From: Clostridia bacterium
GTDB taxonomy: Bacteria; Bacillota; Clostridia; Monoglobales; Monoglobaceae
Assembly: GCA_017409575.1 (NCBI GenBank)
Contig: JAFQSM010000086.1
Coordinates: forward strand, 1 to 61,353
Length of the DNA: 61,353 bases
Direction of reading: 5' to 3'
This document shows, in pieces, positions 32,858 through 40,821 of this stretch. The position numbers and the translations under genes are program-made. Every line of letters begins with the position of its first letter. Positions within the stretch are counted from its first letter, which is position 1. A model generated the notes under the pieces. It saw nothing but the letters and a program-made list of their open reading frames with translations, searched no databases and was not told the origin of the DNA.

Positions 32858-33637
32858 CTACTTTTTTTCGTTTGCGACAATGAGCCTGGGCCCGTTCATA
32901 GCCTGTATTTTTTCGATTTCTTCTGCGGCGCCGCTTGATGCGTTTGTAATTATATAGTCGGCATTTTGGGTATCGGCAATCTTTACAAAAGCACTGCGGC
33001 CTATTTTTGTGGAGTCCGCAACCACGATTTTAAGCGCCGAATTTTTAAGCATCAGTTTTGCGGTCTCGACCTCCTGGGCATAGTAGGTGGTGAGCCCACT
33101 TTCGGTATCTATGCCGTCTACAGACAAAAACAGTTTGTCGGCGTGATATTTTTCGAGCTGGACATTTGCATCGTCGCCATAGATGAAACGGTATTTTGCG
33201 TTTATTGCGCCGCCAAGCAGGATTGTGTTGAAGTTTGGGTTGGCACTTGCTTCGGTTGCAATCTCGAGCGAGTTGGTGACAATGCTTAAATTCATTCGTG
33301 GCGGAATTGCACGGAATACTGCCAGGGTAGTTGTGCCGGGATTGAACATAACCGTATCGTTTTCTTCTATCATTGCAGCGGCACAGCTTGCTATGGTTTG
33401 TTTTGCTCCGGGGTTTGATGATATACGTTGCTGAAGACTCATATTATAGTAACTTTTGTATGAGCTTATTGCACCGCCATGAACTCTTGAAAGAAGGTTT
33501 TCGGTTTCCATATCGGCAAGGTCGCTTCGGATTGTAACTTCCGAAACCCCGAAAATATGGCTGAGCTGTGAAACCTTGACCCTGCCCTCGCGATTGAGAA
33601 TTTCAAGAATTTTTTGCTTTCTTTCATATGTATCCAT
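32858..33637 (-). CDS. DeoR/GlpR family transcriptional regulator
   Basis: A 259-residue repressor-type regulator. An N-terminal DeoR helix-turn-helix (RKQKILEILNREGRVKVSQL, then SEVTIRSDLADMETENLLSRVHGG) precedes a sugar-phosphate-sensing DeoRC domain (NPGTTTLAVFRAIP; LLGGAINAKYRFIYGDDANVQLE; LFLSVDGIDTESGLTT; VADSTKIGRSAFVKI). It is divergent from the amino-sugar genes at 33866-35973, so it probably senses an amino-sugar phosphate and controls them; this is inference. ATG 33637 has AAGGAGCC upstream. Confidence 0.9.
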   Translation of the reverse strand: MDTYERKQKILEILNREGRVKVSQLSHIFGVSEVTIRSDLADMETENLLSRVHGGAISSYKSYYNMSLQQRISSNPGAKQTIASCAAAMIEENDTVMFNPGTTTLAVFRAIPPRMNLSIVTNSLEIATEASANPNFNTILLGGAINAKYRFIYGDDANVQLEKYHADKLFLSVDGIDTESGLTTYYAQEVETAKLMLKNSALKIVVADSTKIGRSAFVKIADTQNADYIITNASSGAAEEIEKIQAMNGPRLIVANEKK

Positions 33638-33651
33638 TTTTAAAGGCTCCT

Positions 33652-33712
33652 TTTCGGTTTTTGCTTAAACAAAAGAAAATTCGAAAATTGCACGGTTTGA
33701 ACTTTCGGTTTT
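33652..33712. promoter_or_regulatory. direct repeats upstream of deoR, candidate operators
   Basis: TTTCGGTTTT occurs at 33652-33661 and 33703-33712 in the 228-base divergent region. DeoR-type regulators often bind such T-rich direct repeats. No binding evidence. Confidence 0.35.
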
Positions 33713-33723
33713 CTTGCGGAAAT

Positions 33724-33752
33724 ATTATATATCCCTTTTGTAACTTTGTCAA
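33724..33752 (-). promoter_or_regulatory. promoter of deoR
   Basis: On the minus strand: TTGACA (33752-33747), 17-bp spacer, TATAAT (33729-33724). Confidence 0.75.
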
Positions 33753-33779
33753 GATATATTGTTTTTGGCTACTTTTTGC

Positions 33780-33809
33780 TTGACATCACGCAAGGAAATG
33801 TTGTATAAT
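33780..33809 (+). promoter_or_regulatory. promoter of the nagA-nagB-like operon
   Basis: TTGACA (33780-33785), 18-bp spacer, TATAAT (33804-33809). A small palindrome CCGATATCTCGG lies just downstream (about 33829-33840) and could be an operator. Confidence 0.7.
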
Positions 33810-33865
33810 ACTGTAGAGTACAAGCACGCCGATATCTCGGTATGACTTAAAAGGAGCTGGTATAA

Positions 33866-35002
33866 ATGTTAGCTATTACAAATGCAACACTTGTTATGCC
33901 TGACCACTACATACCTGATGCCACTCTTCTTGTTGAAGACGGGAAAATTCTGGACTTTGGCAAAAAGCTTGCCGTACCTGACGGCGCTGAAGTCCTGGAT
34001 GCAAAGGGACAGTTTGTGGGACCCGGGCTCATCGACATACACACACACGCTGATGGCACGACTTATTTCCATGATGACCCCATCAAGTGCTCGAAGACAC
34101 TTATTGAGCATGGTGTTACTTCTGTTCTGCCTGCGCTTTTTTACAGCATGAACAAAGAGGAGCATCTTGAGGCTATAAAGAAATACAAGGATGCAATCGC
34201 AAATGGTGAATGCAAAAACATTATTGGCGTATATATGGAGGGGCCGTACCTGAACCCCGACTTTGGCTGCGACAAGGAGAAGAATGTCTGGAAAGACCGC
34301 ATTGCCGAAGCTGATTATGCAGAGGTTGTTGAGGCGGCAAAGGACTTTGCAAAGGTTTGGTGCGTTGCACCCGAACGCGAGGGAATAGAGGACTTTGTCA
34401 AGTATGTTAAGCGTGAAATTCCCGGAATCGTATTTTCGGTTGCACATTCCGAGGCGACTCCCGAACAGATTGAAGCACTTATGCCTTATGGTCTGAAACT
34501 TGGCACACACCACACAAACGCAACTGGAACTTTGGAAAACTATCCCGAAGTGCGCGGCGTTTGCGTTGACGAGACTGTAAATTACAATGACGGAATTTAT
34601 GCCGAGATTATATGCGACTCGATGGGCGTTCATGTTCATCCGTATATGATAAGACTTATCAAACGCATCAAGGGACAGGACAAAATCATTCTTATTGCCG
34701 ACTCATTTGTGGCAGACGGACCTCCTTTGCCGGGACTTGAGGAAGCATTTGACATCAACTTTGACTGGGGCGGCGATATTGCAGGCTCCAAGCTGACCCT
34801 TGACATTGCGTGCCGCAATATGATGGTACACACAGGCGGCTCGGTTTGTGATGTGTTTAAATATGCATCACTCAATCCGTCAAAACTTCTTAATATGCCC
34901 GAAATCGGACAGATTAAGAAAGGAAATCTTGCAAATTTAATCATTGTTGACCAATGGTTTAATGTTAAAAATACTATAATAAAAGGAGAGATTTTAAAAT
35001 GA
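33866..35002 (+). CDS. nagA: N-acetylglucosamine-6-phosphate deacetylase family amidohydrolase
   Basis: A 378-residue amidohydrolase of the NagA type. Residues 1-55 form the small beta domain, then GPGLIDIHTHADG with the HxH motif near 61. YMEGPYLNPDFG (catalytic Glu region) follows near 127, then FSVAHSEATPEQI (His) near 190, LGTHHTNATG (His) near 212 and LIADSFVADGPPLPG with the active-site Asp near 272. It probably removes acetate from GlcNAc-6-P, but HTHADGTTYFHDDP departs from classical NagA, so a related substrate is possible. Its TGA overlaps the ATG of the next gene. Confidence 0.8.
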   Translation: MLAITNATLVMPDHYIPDATLLVEDGKILDFGKKLAVPDGAEVLDAKGQFVGPGLIDIHTHADGTTYFHDDPIKCSKTLIEHGVTSVLPALFYSMNKEEHLEAIKKYKDAIANGECKNIIGVYMEGPYLNPDFGCDKEKNVWKDRIAEADYAEVVEAAKDFAKVWCVAPEREGIEDFVKYVKREIPGIVFSVAHSEATPEQIEALMPYGLKLGTHHTNATGTLENYPEVRGVCVDETVNYNDGIYAEIICDSMGVHVHPYMIRLIKRIKGQDKIILIADSFVADGPPLPGLEEAFDINFDWGGDIAGSKLTLDIACRNMMVHTGGSVCDVFKYASLNPSKLLNMPEIGQIKKGNLANLIIVDQWFNVKNTIIKGEILK

Positions 35003-35973
35003 GTAATTTTATTACTGACCCGGCAACAAAATTTGATTTTCAGCCACATGAATTTGTTCCTTTTAAGGACAAGAAGGTTTGCGAATATGTTCGCAGCCTG
35101 AGCGGCAAGGATCTTGAAAAGAGAGAAGATTGGTGGCATCCTGAATTTAACGTAAAAGTTATGATGAACCCCCATCCTGTTCTTATCGCAACACTTTTCG
35201 AACGCCTTAAGGCTGCATCAGAAGCAGGCAAGAGCTTTACAATGATTCTTGGTAACCCAGAGCCGGATACTTACATTCCGCTTGCACAGCTCATCAACTA
35301 CTTCGGTGTTGATTGTAGCAAGGTTCACCTTGTAGCAGAGGATGAATGGGCAGACGAATCAGGAAACATCGCTCCTATTACATACGAAGCAGGTTTTGCA
35401 CATTCGATGATCAAGTATCTTTACTATCAGATCGACGAAAAGCTCCGTATGCCTATGGAAAATGTTCACTTCCCCACAAATGCAAATATCAAGGATTACT
35501 CCAAGATTATTGACGACATCACAGAGGGTACAGGTGCAGATATCGCATCAACTTCACCCGGTTGGGCAGGTCATATGGCATTCGTTGATCCTATTCCCGA
35601 ATTCATCGGCAGTGGTGACATCGAAGAATGGCTTAATCAGCCTGCACAGATCGTTAAGCTTCACCCAATGACCATTATGCAGAACTCTCTTAACGGTACA
35701 TTTGGTCAGTCAGGTGACATTGCCAATGTTCCTCCTTGTGCAGCAACCATTGGCCCGCTCGATGTAATGCGCGCAAAGGAAAGAATTGAAGTTCATGCGC
35801 TTGCAACATGCGGCACATTCTCATCATGGCAGAGAATGACCAGCCGTCTTTGCACACATGGACCTATTACACCTTACCTCCCCAGCTCGATGCTTCAGAC
35901 AAAGAAGACACAGGTTTATATCAGTGAAGAGCTTGCAGCTCCGTTTGAATGCTGGGAAAAGGTTGGCTATTAA
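34999..35973 (+). CDS. glucosamine-6-phosphate isomerase-like protein (NagB/6PGL superfamily, long form)
   Basis: 324 residues against 240-270 for classical NagB. The NagB-like landmarks can be followed: PEPDTYIPLAQLINYF near 92, VHLVAEDEWADESGNIAPIT (equivalent of the Asp-Glu loop) near 112, and STSPGWAGHMAFVDPIPEF near 188, equivalent of GxGxxGHIAFNEP. VPPCAATIGPLDVMRAKER lies near 246. It presumably deaminates or isomerises an amino-sugar phosphate produced by the translationally coupled NagA-like enzyme. The extra N-terminal 70 residues and altered loops leave the exact substrate uncertain. Confidence 0.78.
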   Translation: MSNFITDPATKFDFQPHEFVPFKDKKVCEYVRSLSGKDLEKREDWWHPEFNVKVMMNPHPVLIATLFERLKAASEAGKSFTMILGNPEPDTYIPLAQLINYFGVDCSKVHLVAEDEWADESGNIAPITYEAGFAHSMIKYLYYQIDEKLRMPMENVHFPTNANIKDYSKIIDDITEGTGADIASTSPGWAGHMAFVDPIPEFIGSGDIEEWLNQPAQIVKLHPMTIMQNSLNGTFGQSGDIANVPPCAATIGPLDVMRAKERIEVHALATCGTFSSWQRMTSRLCTHGPITPYLPSSMLQTKKTQVYISEELAAPFECWEKVGY

Positions 35974-35980
35974 TGAAATA

Positions 35981-36014
35981 AAATCGGGCGGGTTTTTCCG
36001 CCCGATTTTTTATT
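35981..36014 (+). terminator. terminator of the amino-sugar operon
   Basis: AAATCGGGCGG / GTTTTT / CCGCCCGATTT followed by TTTATT. Confidence 0.9.
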
Positions 36015-36057
36015 GTTAAGAAAAGCACAATTATATTTGACAGAGGAGCCCTATACT

Positions 36058-37230
36058 ATGGATATCAAACAAGAAGCACTTAAGATGCACTATGATCTTA
36101 AAGGAAAGATTGAGGTTGTTTCGCGCGCGAAGGTTGAAACAAGCGAGGATTTATCGCTTGCTTATACCCCCGGTGTTGCGGAGCCCTGTCTTGTAATAAA
36201 AGAAGACACAGACAAATCATTTGAACTGACACGCAGACACAATCTTGTGGCGGTTGTTACCGATGGCACAGCTGTTCTGGGACTGGGTGATATAGGTCCC
36301 GAGGCAGGTATGCCGGTTATGGAGGGCAAGTGCGTTCTCTTTAAGGAATTTGGCGATGTTGATGCATTCCCCATTTGCGTAAAGTCAAAGGATGTTGACG
36401 AGATTGTACAAACAGTTTACAATATTTCGGGCTCGTTTGGTGGAATCAATCTTGAGGATATTTCGGCGCCCAGATGTTTTGAAATTGAAAAGAGACTGAA
36501 AGAGTTGTGTGACATTCCTGTATTCCATGATGACCAGCACGGTACTGCAATTGTTACAGCGGCAGCGCTTATCAATGCTCTTAAGGTAGTTAAAAAGGAC
36601 ATTGACAAAATCAAAGTTGTTATAAGCGGCGCAGGCAGTGCGGGTATTGCAATTGCAAATCACCTTTTTGCAATTGGTGTTAAGGATATCATTCTTTGCA
36701 ACAGCAAGGGAATAGTCTGCGAGGGTATGCCAAACCTCAATGATGCACAGGCAGAGATGAGTAAAAAGACTAACCGCGAAAAGCTGACAGGAAGCCTTTC
36801 GGATGCACTTCGCGGAGCAGATGTATTTGTTGGTGTTTCGGCACCCAATATTGTAACCGGTGATGATATAAGAGCTATGGCAAAGGATGCAATTGTTCTG
36901 CCTATGGCAAATCCTGTACCTGAAATTATGCCTGATGTTGCAATCGAGGCAGGTGCTAAAGTTGTGGGAACAGGCCGTTCGGACTTCCCCAACCAGATAA
37001 ACAATGTTCTTGCATTCCCCGGAATTTTCAGAGGTGCGCTTGATGTGCGTGCATCGGATATCAATGACGAGATGAAGCTTGCGACATCTTTTGCAATCGC
37101 AAGTCTTGTTTCGGACGAAGAGCTTTCGCCTGAATATATAATTCCCAAGGCGTTTGATCCCAGAGTCGGCAAGGTTGTTGCCGAAGCAGTAGCAAAGGCG
37201 GCAAAGGAGAGCGGCGTTGCAAGAATTTAA
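36058..37230 (+). CDS. NAD(P)-dependent malic enzyme (malate dehydrogenase, oxaloacetate-decarboxylating)
   Basis: Interconverts malate and pyruvate + CO2. The 390 residues fit the short bacterial malic enzymes: SLAYTPGVAEPCL near 40, VTDGTAVLGLGDIGPEAGMPVMEGK near 77 (malate/metal site), FGGINLEDISAPRCFEIE near 128, and VFHDDQHGTAIVTAAAL near 155. The dinucleotide fold (VVISGAGSAGIAIANHLF) and MANPVPEI follow. No phosphotransacetylase fusion. ATG 36058 has GAGGAG before it; the frame opens at 36013 without a ribosome site. A composite repeat begins one base after its stop. Confidence 0.93.
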   Translation: MDIKQEALKMHYDLKGKIEVVSRAKVETSEDLSLAYTPGVAEPCLVIKEDTDKSFELTRRHNLVAVVTDGTAVLGLGDIGPEAGMPVMEGKCVLFKEFGDVDAFPICVKSKDVDEIVQTVYNISGSFGGINLEDISAPRCFEIEKRLKELCDIPVFHDDQHGTAIVTAAALINALKVVKKDIDKIKVVISGAGSAGIAIANHLFAIGVKDIILCNSKGIVCEGMPNLNDAQAEMSKKTNREKLTGSLSDALRGADVFVGVSAPNIVTGDDIRAMAKDAIVLPMANPVPEIMPDVAIEAGAKVVGTGRSDFPNQINNVLAFPGIFRGALDVRASDINDEMKLATSFAIASLVSDEELSPEYIIPKAFDPRVGKVVAEAVAKAAKESGVARI

Positions 37231-37231
37231 A

Positions 37232-37518
37232 CGGGCTGTGACAAAATGTGCCGATCGTTAAATGGCGAGAGACTAAATAGAAATTAGCTAATGTAGAAAA
37301 CCGCGATTTCTCGCGGTTTTCGTTTTTGTGCCATTTAACTACAAACAAACCTCACCTCTCGGAGTACCTGTGCACGCCTTCGGGTTCAGTTTGTCTGTTC
37401 TGCACCATTTTCTCTTCGCCCGGGCTGTGACAAAATGTGCCGATCGTTAACATTGACGAGAGGAAAAACAGAAGTTAGCTAATGTAGAAAACCGCGATTT
37501 CTCGCGGTTTTCGTTTTT
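37232..37518 (+). repeat. composite structured repeat R2, partly duplicated with 189-191-bp offset
   Basis: The 500-base gap 37231-37730 holds this repeat and a promoter. A 30-bp box starting GGGCTGTGAC is at 37232-37261 and 37421-37450. A 44-bp block with terminator hairpin AAAACCGCGA/TCGCGGTTTT is at 37284-37327 and 37475-37518. Between them is the structured core: ACAAAC (37345-37350) with GTTTGT (37389-37394), a decayed inner hairpin (CTCGGAGTAC...CACGCC), then TTCTGCACCATTTTCTCTTC (37398-37417). It is in the same orientation as malic enzyme, whose stop ends at 37230. Confidence 0.8.
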
Positions 37519-37628
37519 TTGTGCGGCTTGCTGAGGGTTTAAGCAGGCAGTTATTTGACTAAGTTGTCAAAAAAAAAGCGAATAATCGGCAAAAGTGCAC
37601 AATGTTAAGGGGAAAACGCTTGATTAGT

Positions 37629-37657
37629 TTGACATCCCATACAAAAAATGATAGAAT
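37629..37657 (+). promoter_or_regulatory. promoter of the polysaccharide locus
   Basis: TTGACA (37629-37634), 17-bp spacer, TAGAAT (37652-37657). A leader of about 70 bases runs to the first gene. I see no other strong promoter in the next 15 kb. Confidence 0.7.
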
Positions 37658-37730
37658 ATAATTAGGTATGTGTGCCTTCATGAAACTTTGAATGCAGCGT
37701 GCAAATTGTGAAGTTGGGAGATAGTACAAA

Positions 37731-38375
37731 ATGTATAAAACTGTTGTTAAAAGACTGTTTGACTTTGTTTTGTCGGGTATGGCGATTGTTGTTTTGGCAA
37801 TTCCTATGCTGATTGTTGCAATTATTATCAAAATAGATTCCAAGGGTCCGGTACTTTTTAAGCAGAAAAGAATAGGCTTACATAAGGCGACCTTTATGAT
37901 TTGGAAATTCCGCAGTATGCCAACGACGGTTGCAAAGGATATGCCGACGCATCAGTTTACAGCAAAAGACCAGCTTAGCAAATGGCAGAGGTTTATGCGC
38001 AAGACTTCGATTGATGAGCTTCCGCAGATTTTTAATATTTTTCTTAACCAGATGAGTATCTGCGGCCCAAGGCCCGCGCTTTGGAATCAGTATGACCTGA
38101 TTGCCGAAAGAGACAAATACGGTGCGAATGATGTAAAACCCGGACTTACCGGTTGGGCACAGATTAACGGCAGAGATGAACTCCCCATTGATGTTAAAGC
38201 AAAATATGACGGCGAATATACAGAAGCACTTAATGCAGGAAGCTTTAAAGGGCTTGCGATGGACATCAAATGCTTTTTCGGCTCGATTGTGAGTGTTCTT
38301 AAACTTGACGGCGTTGTTGAGGGCGGTACCGGCACAGGCACGGCTGAGAAAGAGCAAGAGGTGGTACATAAATGA
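37731..38375 (+). CDS. undecaprenyl-phosphate sugar phosphotransferase (polysaccharide initiating enzyme)
   Basis: Transfers a sugar-1-phosphate to undecaprenyl phosphate, the first step of lipid-linked polysaccharide synthesis. 214 residues. One N-terminal membrane helix (FVLSGMAIVVLAIPMLIVAI) precedes the Bac_transf domain: SKGPVLFKQKRIGLH near 44, WKFRSMPT near 63, KTSIDELPQIFNIF near 98, MSICGPRPAL near 114 and KPGLTGWAQINGRDELP near 142. It is the short EpsL-type without the extra N-terminal membrane domain. The first sugar cannot be told. It opens the locus and overlaps the next gene by 4 bases. Confidence 0.92.
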   Translation: MYKTVVKRLFDFVLSGMAIVVLAIPMLIVAIIIKIDSKGPVLFKQKRIGLHKATFMIWKFRSMPTTVAKDMPTHQFTAKDQLSKWQRFMRKTSIDELPQIFNIFLNQMSICGPRPALWNQYDLIAERDKYGANDVKPGLTGWAQINGRDELPIDVKAKYDGEYTEALNAGSFKGLAMDIKCFFGSIVSVLKLDGVVEGGTGTGTAEKEQEVVHK

Positions 38376-39190
38376 GATGCTCGGTTTTGATGTCGGTATA
38401 TAAAAATGATAACCCTGATTTTTTAAAAATTGCCTTGGAGAGCATTTATGAGAAGCAGACCAGAAAGCCTGATGAAATTGTGGTGGTCTTTGACGGCAAG
38501 CTGACTCCGGAGCTTTATGCAGTTCTGGATGAGTTCAGGGAAAACAAGGAAGACATTGTTTTCTATTATCCGCAGGAAGTAAATCAAGGTTTGGGACAGG
38601 CACTTCGCATTGGGTCAGAAAAGTGTACGGGAGACTATATTTTAAGAATGGATTCGGATGATATAAGCGTTCCCGAAAGGTTTGAAAAGCAGCTTGCCTA
38701 TATAGAGGCGAGACCCGATATCGATGTGTTGGGAACAGATATTGCGGAGTTTGATGTTTCGCCTGATGAAGAGATGCGCTTGCGTGTTTGCCCCCCAAAA
38801 CATAATGATATTGTCCATATGGGGAAAAAGCGGAATCCGATGAATCATGTTTCGGTTTGCATGAAACGGTCTGCTCTTGAAAAGTGCGGCGGATATGAAA
38901 CCTTGCTGCTTCTGGAAGATTATTATCTGTGGCTTAAAATGATTGCTTGCGGCTGCAAACTGGAAAATATGAACGAGGCGTTGGTTTATGTTCGTGTGGG
39001 AAATGGATTTGACAGCAAGAGGAGCTCGAAAGTGCGTATTGCAGGCTGGAAAGAGCTTCAGAAATTTATGCTGAAGCATAAACTGATAAACATCGCAGAA
39101 GCGATAGTCAATATGGTTTATATTGTTGGATTTGTTTACTGCCCTGTGGGATTGAAAAAGGTAGTATACAGCAAATTGCTGAGAAAATAG
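38372..39190 (+). CDS. family 2 glycosyltransferase
   Basis: A 272-residue GT-A fold enzyme. It has SVLMSVYKNDNPDFLKIALE at the N-terminus, KPDEIVVVFDGKLTPEL near 34, NQGLGQALRIGSEKCTGDYI near 73 and RMDSDDISVPERF (DxD nucleotide-sugar/metal motif) near 93. It is similar to AmsE/WcaA-type transferases that extend exopolysaccharide repeat units on the cytoplasmic face. A C-terminal hydrophobic patch (VNMVYIVGFVYCPVGL) may touch the membrane. Its ATG overlaps the upstream stop, so it is translated with the initiating transferase. Confidence 0.9.
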   Translation: MRCSVLMSVYKNDNPDFLKIALESIYEKQTRKPDEIVVVFDGKLTPELYAVLDEFRENKEDIVFYYPQEVNQGLGQALRIGSEKCTGDYILRMDSDDISVPERFEKQLAYIEARPDIDVLGTDIAEFDVSPDEEMRLRVCPPKHNDIVHMGKKRNPMNHVSVCMKRSALEKCGGYETLLLLEDYYLWLKMIACGCKLENMNEALVYVRVGNGFDSKRSSKVRIAGWKELQKFMLKHKLINIAEAIVNMVYIVGFVYCPVGLKKVVYSKLLRK

Positions 39191-39220
39191 CGCTTTGCGG
39201 AAGATTGAGAGGAAACGATT

Positions 39221-39640
39221 ATGCAGAAAAAGTACAAAAAAGGGTACACAACAGGTGTTTTTGACTTGTTTCATATAGGCCACCTCAATATACTGAGGCG
39301 TGCGAAAGAACAATGTGATTATCTGATTGTCGGCGTGAGCACAGACGAGTTGGTAAGAAACTATAAAAACAAAACGCCGATAATTGCATTTGAGGAAAGA
39401 AAGGCTATTGTTGAGGCGATAAAGTATGTAGACGAGGTTGTTGTTCAGGATAATATGGACAAACTGGAGGCTTGGGAAAGACTTGGGTTTGATGCTTTAT
39501 TTCATGGTGATGACTGGAAGAATTCGGATATGTACAACAGCCTTGAAGCAGGTCTTAAAGCGCGTGGGGTGGATTTGGTTTTTCTTCCGCATACAGATGG
39601 AATATCATCAACCGAGATTGTTGAGAGAACGGGGAAGTAG
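39221..39640 (+). CDS. tagD: glycerol-3-phosphate cytidylyltransferase-like protein
   Basis: A 139-residue nucleotidyltransferase that would activate an alcohol phosphate with CTP, most likely making CDP-glycerol. It has GYTTGVFDLFHIGHLNIL (the HxGH motif) at residues 6-23, LIVGVSTDEL near 39, VDEVVVQDNMDKLEAW near 73, FHGDDWKNSDMY near 94 and the C-terminal TDGISSTEIVERT, replacing the more usual TxxISTTxI. The following Fe-S gene and LicD gene suggest that the activated group decorates the polysaccharide. AGAGGAAAC precedes ATG 39221. Confidence 0.88.
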   Translation: MQKKYKKGYTTGVFDLFHIGHLNILRRAKEQCDYLIVGVSTDELVRNYKNKTPIIAFEERKAIVEAIKYVDEVVVQDNMDKLEAWERLGFDALFHGDDWKNSDMYNSLEAGLKARGVDLVFLPHTDGISSTEIVERTGK

Positions 39641-39643
39641 GAA

Positions 39644-40819
39644 ATGGGAATTGCAGGCAAAAAGGAGCTGTGCTCGGGCTGCAGATTGTGTGAGGAAGTT
39701 TGCCCGGTGGGGTGTATTTCGCTTGAAAAAGACCGGGAGGGATTCTTGTATCCCGGGACTGGCGAGGCTTGCATAAATTGCGGACTGTGTGAGAGAAAGT
39801 GTCCGGTTCTGGCACCCCCCTTAAAATATCTGGCAGACGAGGGGTATATGGCTTTTTCGAATGACAAAAGCTTGCGCCTGAAAGCTTCGTCGGGAGGCAT
39901 TTTTGGTGAAATAGCAAAATGGGTAATCCAAAACGGCGGAGTTGTTTTTGGAGCTGAATTTGACCAAAATCTGAAGCTTGTCTGGGCAGCAGCAACCAAT
40001 GGAGATGAGCTGGAGGGGTTTTACAAATCGAAATATATCCAATGTGATATGAAGGGGTTTTACAACGAGGTGAAGGTGCGGCTTGAAGAAAACAGACCGG
40101 TTTTGGTTTCGGGGACTCCTTGTGATATTGCAGCATTAAGAAATTATCTTGGCAAAGATTATGATAATCTTATTTTGCTTGATTTTGTTTGTCATGGGGT
40201 GCCATCACAGGATTTTTTTGACAAATGTATGGCATATTATAAAGATTTTTTTGGGAAAAAGGTTTTAAAATACTCGTTCAGGGCAAAACAGAAACGGGCT
40301 TCGACTCCGAAAATTTTTGAGATTGAATACACAAAAAACGGAAAAACAAAAAAGAAGACGGATTTGTATATGAAAGACCCATTTTATTTTGCGTTTCAAA
40401 AACGCATATCATTGAGACCGTCGTGTTATGAATGTGAATTTGCCGAGACAAAAAGGGTTTCGGATATAACAATGGGAGATTTTCATACAATAGAAAAATA
40501 TCGCGGGGACATCAACCGTATGGACGGGGTCTCGATGGTGCTTTTGAATACAGAAAAGGGGAAAGATGTTTTTTCGAAAATTAAAGGCGGTTTGAGTATA
40601 CAGCGCTTTGATGTTGGCGTTTTGGCGGATAACAACGAGTGTCTAAAAGGGGCGGCAAAGCGACCGATGGGCAGAGATGAATTTTTTGACATACTTGAAA
40701 AGGACGGCATAGGGGCTTTGATAAAACGCAAGCTGAAACCAAACAGGGTGGCACTTGTTTATTATAGTTTGCCAAAGTTTGTGCGGAAAATATTAAAAAA
40801 ATTTGTTTTGGGAGAATAG
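39644..40819 (+). CDS. FrhB-family Fe-S protein (F420 hydrogenase/dehydrogenase beta subunit C-terminal domain)
   Basis: 391 residues. Two 4Fe-4S motifs lie at the N-terminus (CSGCRLCEEVCPVGC and CINCGLCERKCPV), followed by the FrhB N- and C-terminal domains (KASSGGIFGEIAKWVI; SGTPCDIAALRNYLG; LDFVCHGVPSQDFF; SCYECEFAETKRVSDITMGD). This family is frequent in clostridial and Bacteroides polysaccharide loci, where its redox role is not defined; use of F420 is unlikely in this lineage. It lies between TagD-like and LicD genes with gaps of 2-3 bases. Confidence 0.88.
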   Translation: MGIAGKKELCSGCRLCEEVCPVGCISLEKDREGFLYPGTGEACINCGLCERKCPVLAPPLKYLADEGYMAFSNDKSLRLKASSGGIFGEIAKWVIQNGGVVFGAEFDQNLKLVWAAATNGDELEGFYKSKYIQCDMKGFYNEVKVRLEENRPVLVSGTPCDIAALRNYLGKDYDNLILLDFVCHGVPSQDFFDKCMAYYKDFFGKKVLKYSFRAKQKRASTPKIFEIEYTKNGKTKKKTDLYMKDPFYFAFQKRISLRPSCYECEFAETKRVSDITMGDFHTIEKYRGDINRMDGVSMVLLNTEKGKDVFSKIKGGLSIQRFDVGVLADNNECLKGAAKRPMGRDEFFDILEKDGIGALIKRKLKPNRVALVYYSLPKFVRKILKKFVLGE

Positions 40820-40821
40820 GT

